From NCBI GenBank assembly GCA_003132825.1, contig PKYX01000290.1:25717-32672 (forward strand): a stretch of 6,956 nt of DNA, given 5' to 3'. The notes under the pieces were generated by a model. That model was not told where the DNA came from and did no database searches. It saw only the letters and a program-made list of their open reading frames with translations. This document shows positions 4,943 through 6,956 of this stretch, piece by piece. The number at the start of each line of letters is the position of its first letter. Positions within the stretch are counted from its first letter, which is position 1. This DNA is from Acidobacteriaceae bacterium (GTDB taxonomy: Bacteria > Acidobacteriota > Terriglobia > Terriglobales > Acidobacteriaceae). The position numbers were made by a program, and so were the translations under genes.

Positions 4943-6956
4943 TCACGGAATTTTGCGTTTCACTTCGTCGAAGAAGTTTTCGAGCATCATGATGTGGACG
5001 GAGCCTTTCTCCCCGGCCGGAGCATCCGGCAGGGTGAACACGGCGAAGCGCTTGCCGTCGGGCGCCAAATCCAGGTTCGATACCCCTCCGGGGTAGAAAA
5101 GCTGCTTGTCCGACCACAGCCGCGGCTTTGCGGGTACGAACGCTCCGCCATCCACCGTGTAATCCACCACCATGATACGGTTATCCTGCGTCTCGTAGAA
5201 CAGCTCGCGGCTGTTGCGGGACCAAAGCCCGTATAACCCCCCGCCGCTGGAAATCTGCCATTTGCCTCCGTTCCCGGCGGGGAATGGCCGAACGTAGATC
5301 TCGTTATTCCCCGATTCGTTCGAACGGTATGCGATCCAACGCCCGTCGGAGGAAAAGGTTGGAACAAATTCATCGGCCGGGGTGTGCAGAAACGGCTCCG
5401 GCTTGCCGGGCTTAGGATGCTCGGGATCGGTGAGATCGAGCGGAAGAGTCCAAATATCCAGTCCGGTATCAGGGTCTAACGCTCGGTATGCCAGATGCCG
5501 GCCATCGGGAGAGACGGACCAAGGAACTACAGGATTCGTGCTCTTCAGTAACAATTGCGGATCTCCTGAGCCGTCGCCGCGAATCCAATAGATGCAGAAA
5601 TCATTAGAAATTGAACTGTACAGAAGATGCTTCCCATCGGGCGCCCACACCGGCGCATTCGCGTTGTCCGTGAACGTCAGCCGAGCAGTCGTGTCCCGTT
5701 CCAGATCGTGAACGTAGATATCCGACGTATCGCCGATAAACGCCAGCTTCCGCCCATCGGGCGATAAACGGGGTTGTGAGTAAGTGCCCGGTGTGGCAAT
5801 TAGAGGCTGCATCTTGCCGGAGCCATCCAGCCAGGCCACCTGCCATGCCTGGGCCGAATTCTTCCCGGCCGCATATACGAACGTCCCCGTCGTTGAGAAA
5901 TCGAACTGGCCGCCGCCGGTGACCGGATTAGCGGCCACATCTTCTAAGATCGGCACGGGTGCGTCGCTTTCCTCCAGCTTCTCCGGATCGAATTTCACCC
6001 CAAACAGAACCCCTTGATGCAAATACACCAGATGCCCACTGGGCAGATAGCGGCCATAGTAACCGCCGCGCTGTACAATTTTGACTTGGCCGGTCCTCAG
6101 CGAGATCGCTTCGATGTTCGCGTTATCCCACGAGGAGAGGGCGGTAGAGGCCGTGAACAGGACCGCACTCCCATCGGGCAAGACCTGGGGCCAACGGTGC
6201 GTCAACTCGCCCGGCCCCAGCTTGGTAAGGAGCTGCGCTACGCCTCCGGCGGCTGGAACCCGATACAGGGGAGCTAGATTTCCGCTCTCCGAGAGGATGA
6301 TGTTCCCGTCGTTGCCCCAACTGCCGCCAACCCAACTGGTCTCGACGGCTGGCGTCACCGGCACCGGTGCGCCGCCCTGGACCGAAATCTTCCTGAGCTG
6401 CCCGCCAGTAAAGAATCCGATCCACTGCCCATCGGGAGAGAAGAATTGGCCGCTAGCGCCTTCTGTGCCCGGCAGTGTCGCGGGTTCCGCCTGATCAAGG
6501 AGGCGCGTGGCGAGTTGCTGCTTGCCATCCGGCCCGCGCGCGGGGAAAACTAGTCGGCGGCCATCGGGCGAAATTGCGACCGTGAGATCGAGACCGGCCA
6601 TCGCCTCCGGCCCCAGATCCGCGCTTAGCCGCGTCAGCGGCTTCGCCGGGGGAGCAGGTGTGGGCTTCGCGAACCACACCGCAATGCCGCCAATCGCCGC
6701 GGCAAGAACCAAGGCACCAGCAACGACAATCAGCGGCCGTCGGCCAGGAGCACGAATGCCTTTCGCCGGGGTCGCTGGCGGTGGTGAAATCTGCGACCCG
6801 ACCTCGGCGATCCATCTCAATTCATCACATAAGTCGCTAGCGTCCTGCCACCTCTTCTCTGGTTCCTTTGCCAAGCATTTCTTTACCGCTCGATCCAGTG
6901 AAGGCGGGGTCATAGGCTGAAGAGAAGAGATCAGCGGCGGATCGGTCTCCAGAATC
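4943..6956 (-). CDS. Membrane-anchored Ser/Thr protein kinase with C-terminal beta-propeller (5' partial)
   Basis: This frame runs from the right edge to TGA at 4945-4943 and encodes at least 670 residues. The ATG at 6913-6911 is internal: codons upstream of it read ILETDPPLISSLQP, which belongs to the end of a protein kinase domain. DRAVKKCLAKEPEKRWQDAS, just after, is the Hanks-type subdomain XI region with its conserved Arg. Numbering from that Met, a Pro-rich linker (42-58) leads to one transmembrane helix (about 60-81). An extracytoplasmic domain follows with at least eight 'sPDG..l.f' blades (SPDGRRLVF, SPDGQWIGFF, LPDGSAVLF, SPDGRKLAFI, APDGKHLLY, SPDGRHLAY, SSDGRWIAY, APDGKRFAVF), a PD40/TolB-like propeller. 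The kinase would act in the cytosol and the propeller outside, perhaps sensing ligand or partner proteins. The ATP-binding lobe and catalytic loop are outside the window. No strong terminator follows the stop. Confidence 0.9.
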   Translation of the reverse strand, partial: ILETDPPLISSLQPMTPPSLDRAVKKCLAKEPEKRWQDASDLCDELRWIAEVGSQISPPPATPAKGIRAPGRRPLIVVAGALVLAAAIGGIAVWFAKPTPAPPAKPLTRLSADLGPEAMAGLDLTVAISPDGRRLVFPARGPDGKQQLATRLLDQAEPATLPGTEGASGQFFSPDGQWIGFFTGGQLRKISVQGGAPVPVTPAVETSWVGGSWGNDGNIILSESGNLAPLYRVPAAGGVAQLLTKLGPGELTHRWPQVLPDGSAVLFTASTALSSWDNANIEAISLRTGQVKIVQRGGYYGRYLPSGHLVYLHQGVLFGVKFDPEKLEESDAPVPILEDVAANPVTGGGQFDFSTTGTFVYAAGKNSAQAWQVAWLDGSGKMQPLIATPGTYSQPRLSPDGRKLAFIGDTSDIYVHDLERDTTARLTFTDNANAPVWAPDGKHLLYSSISNDFCIYWIRGDGSGDPQLLLKSTNPVVPWSVSPDGRHLAYRALDPDTGLDIWTLPLDLTDPEHPKPGKPEPFLHTPADEFVPTFSSDGRWIAYRSNESGNNEIYVRPFPAGNGGKWQISSGGGLYGLWSRNSRELFYETQDNRIMVVDYTVDGGAFVPAKPRLWSDKQLFYPGGVSNLDLAPDGKRFAVFTLPDAPAGEKGSVHIMMLENFFDEVKRKIP

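Noticed and set aside
5490..6575. Recurring near-identical CCATCGGG(A/C)GA words on the plus strand, suggesting a dispersed DNA repeat.
   Set aside because: They are the reverse complement of the SPDG codons at the start of successive propeller blades, so they reflect protein repeats rather than a separate DNA element.

Overview
The window looks like a stretch of a moderately GC-rich Acidobacteriota chromosome (inference). The best indicator is the minus-strand gene on the right, a membrane-anchored Ser/Thr protein kinase with a C-terminal PD40/WD40-like beta-propeller, a protein type greatly expanded in that phylum. The MFS-HEAT transporter and the exported kinase-fold protein fit the same origin. 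There is no tRNA, rRNA, CRISPR array, phage module or complete mobile element.

Layout, left to right. (1) Bases 1-296, plus strand: the 3' end of a gene whose product resembles the C-terminus of calcineurin-like metallophosphoesterases. (2) 328-3099, plus strand: a 923-residue fusion of a nucleotide-transporter-like (Tlc/Npt, ATP/ADP antiporter superfamily) membrane domain with a long C-terminal HEAT-repeat solenoid. It follows the first gene after 31 bases and may be co-transcribed with it. A 9-bp perfect hairpin spans its stop codon. (3) 3100-3844: about 745 bases with no intact gene of normal size. This holds a broken minus-strand gene for a small exported protein, with one in-frame stop and one apparent single-base deletion. 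The C-terminal tail of an IS110-like transposase abuts its start codon. About 165 bases of leader to the next gene follow. (4) 3845-4669, plus strand: a 274-residue exported protein with PI3/4-kinase- or HipA-like catalytic motifs. (5) 4670-4942: a short coding remnant resembling the N-terminus of a family of conserved hypothetical proteins. (6) 4943 to the right edge, minus strand: the kinase/beta-propeller gene, whose N-terminal kinase domain lies mostly outside the window.

The intact genes do not form an obvious pathway. The centre is a decayed zone with a transposase stub and two gene fragments between functional genes. The most notable item is the exported kinase-like protein, which keeps the catalytic Asp/Asn and the second metal-binding Asp of the PI3K/HipA fold. 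It seems to carry Gln where such folds usually have the ATP-binding Lys. No clearly novel multi-gene system is visible.
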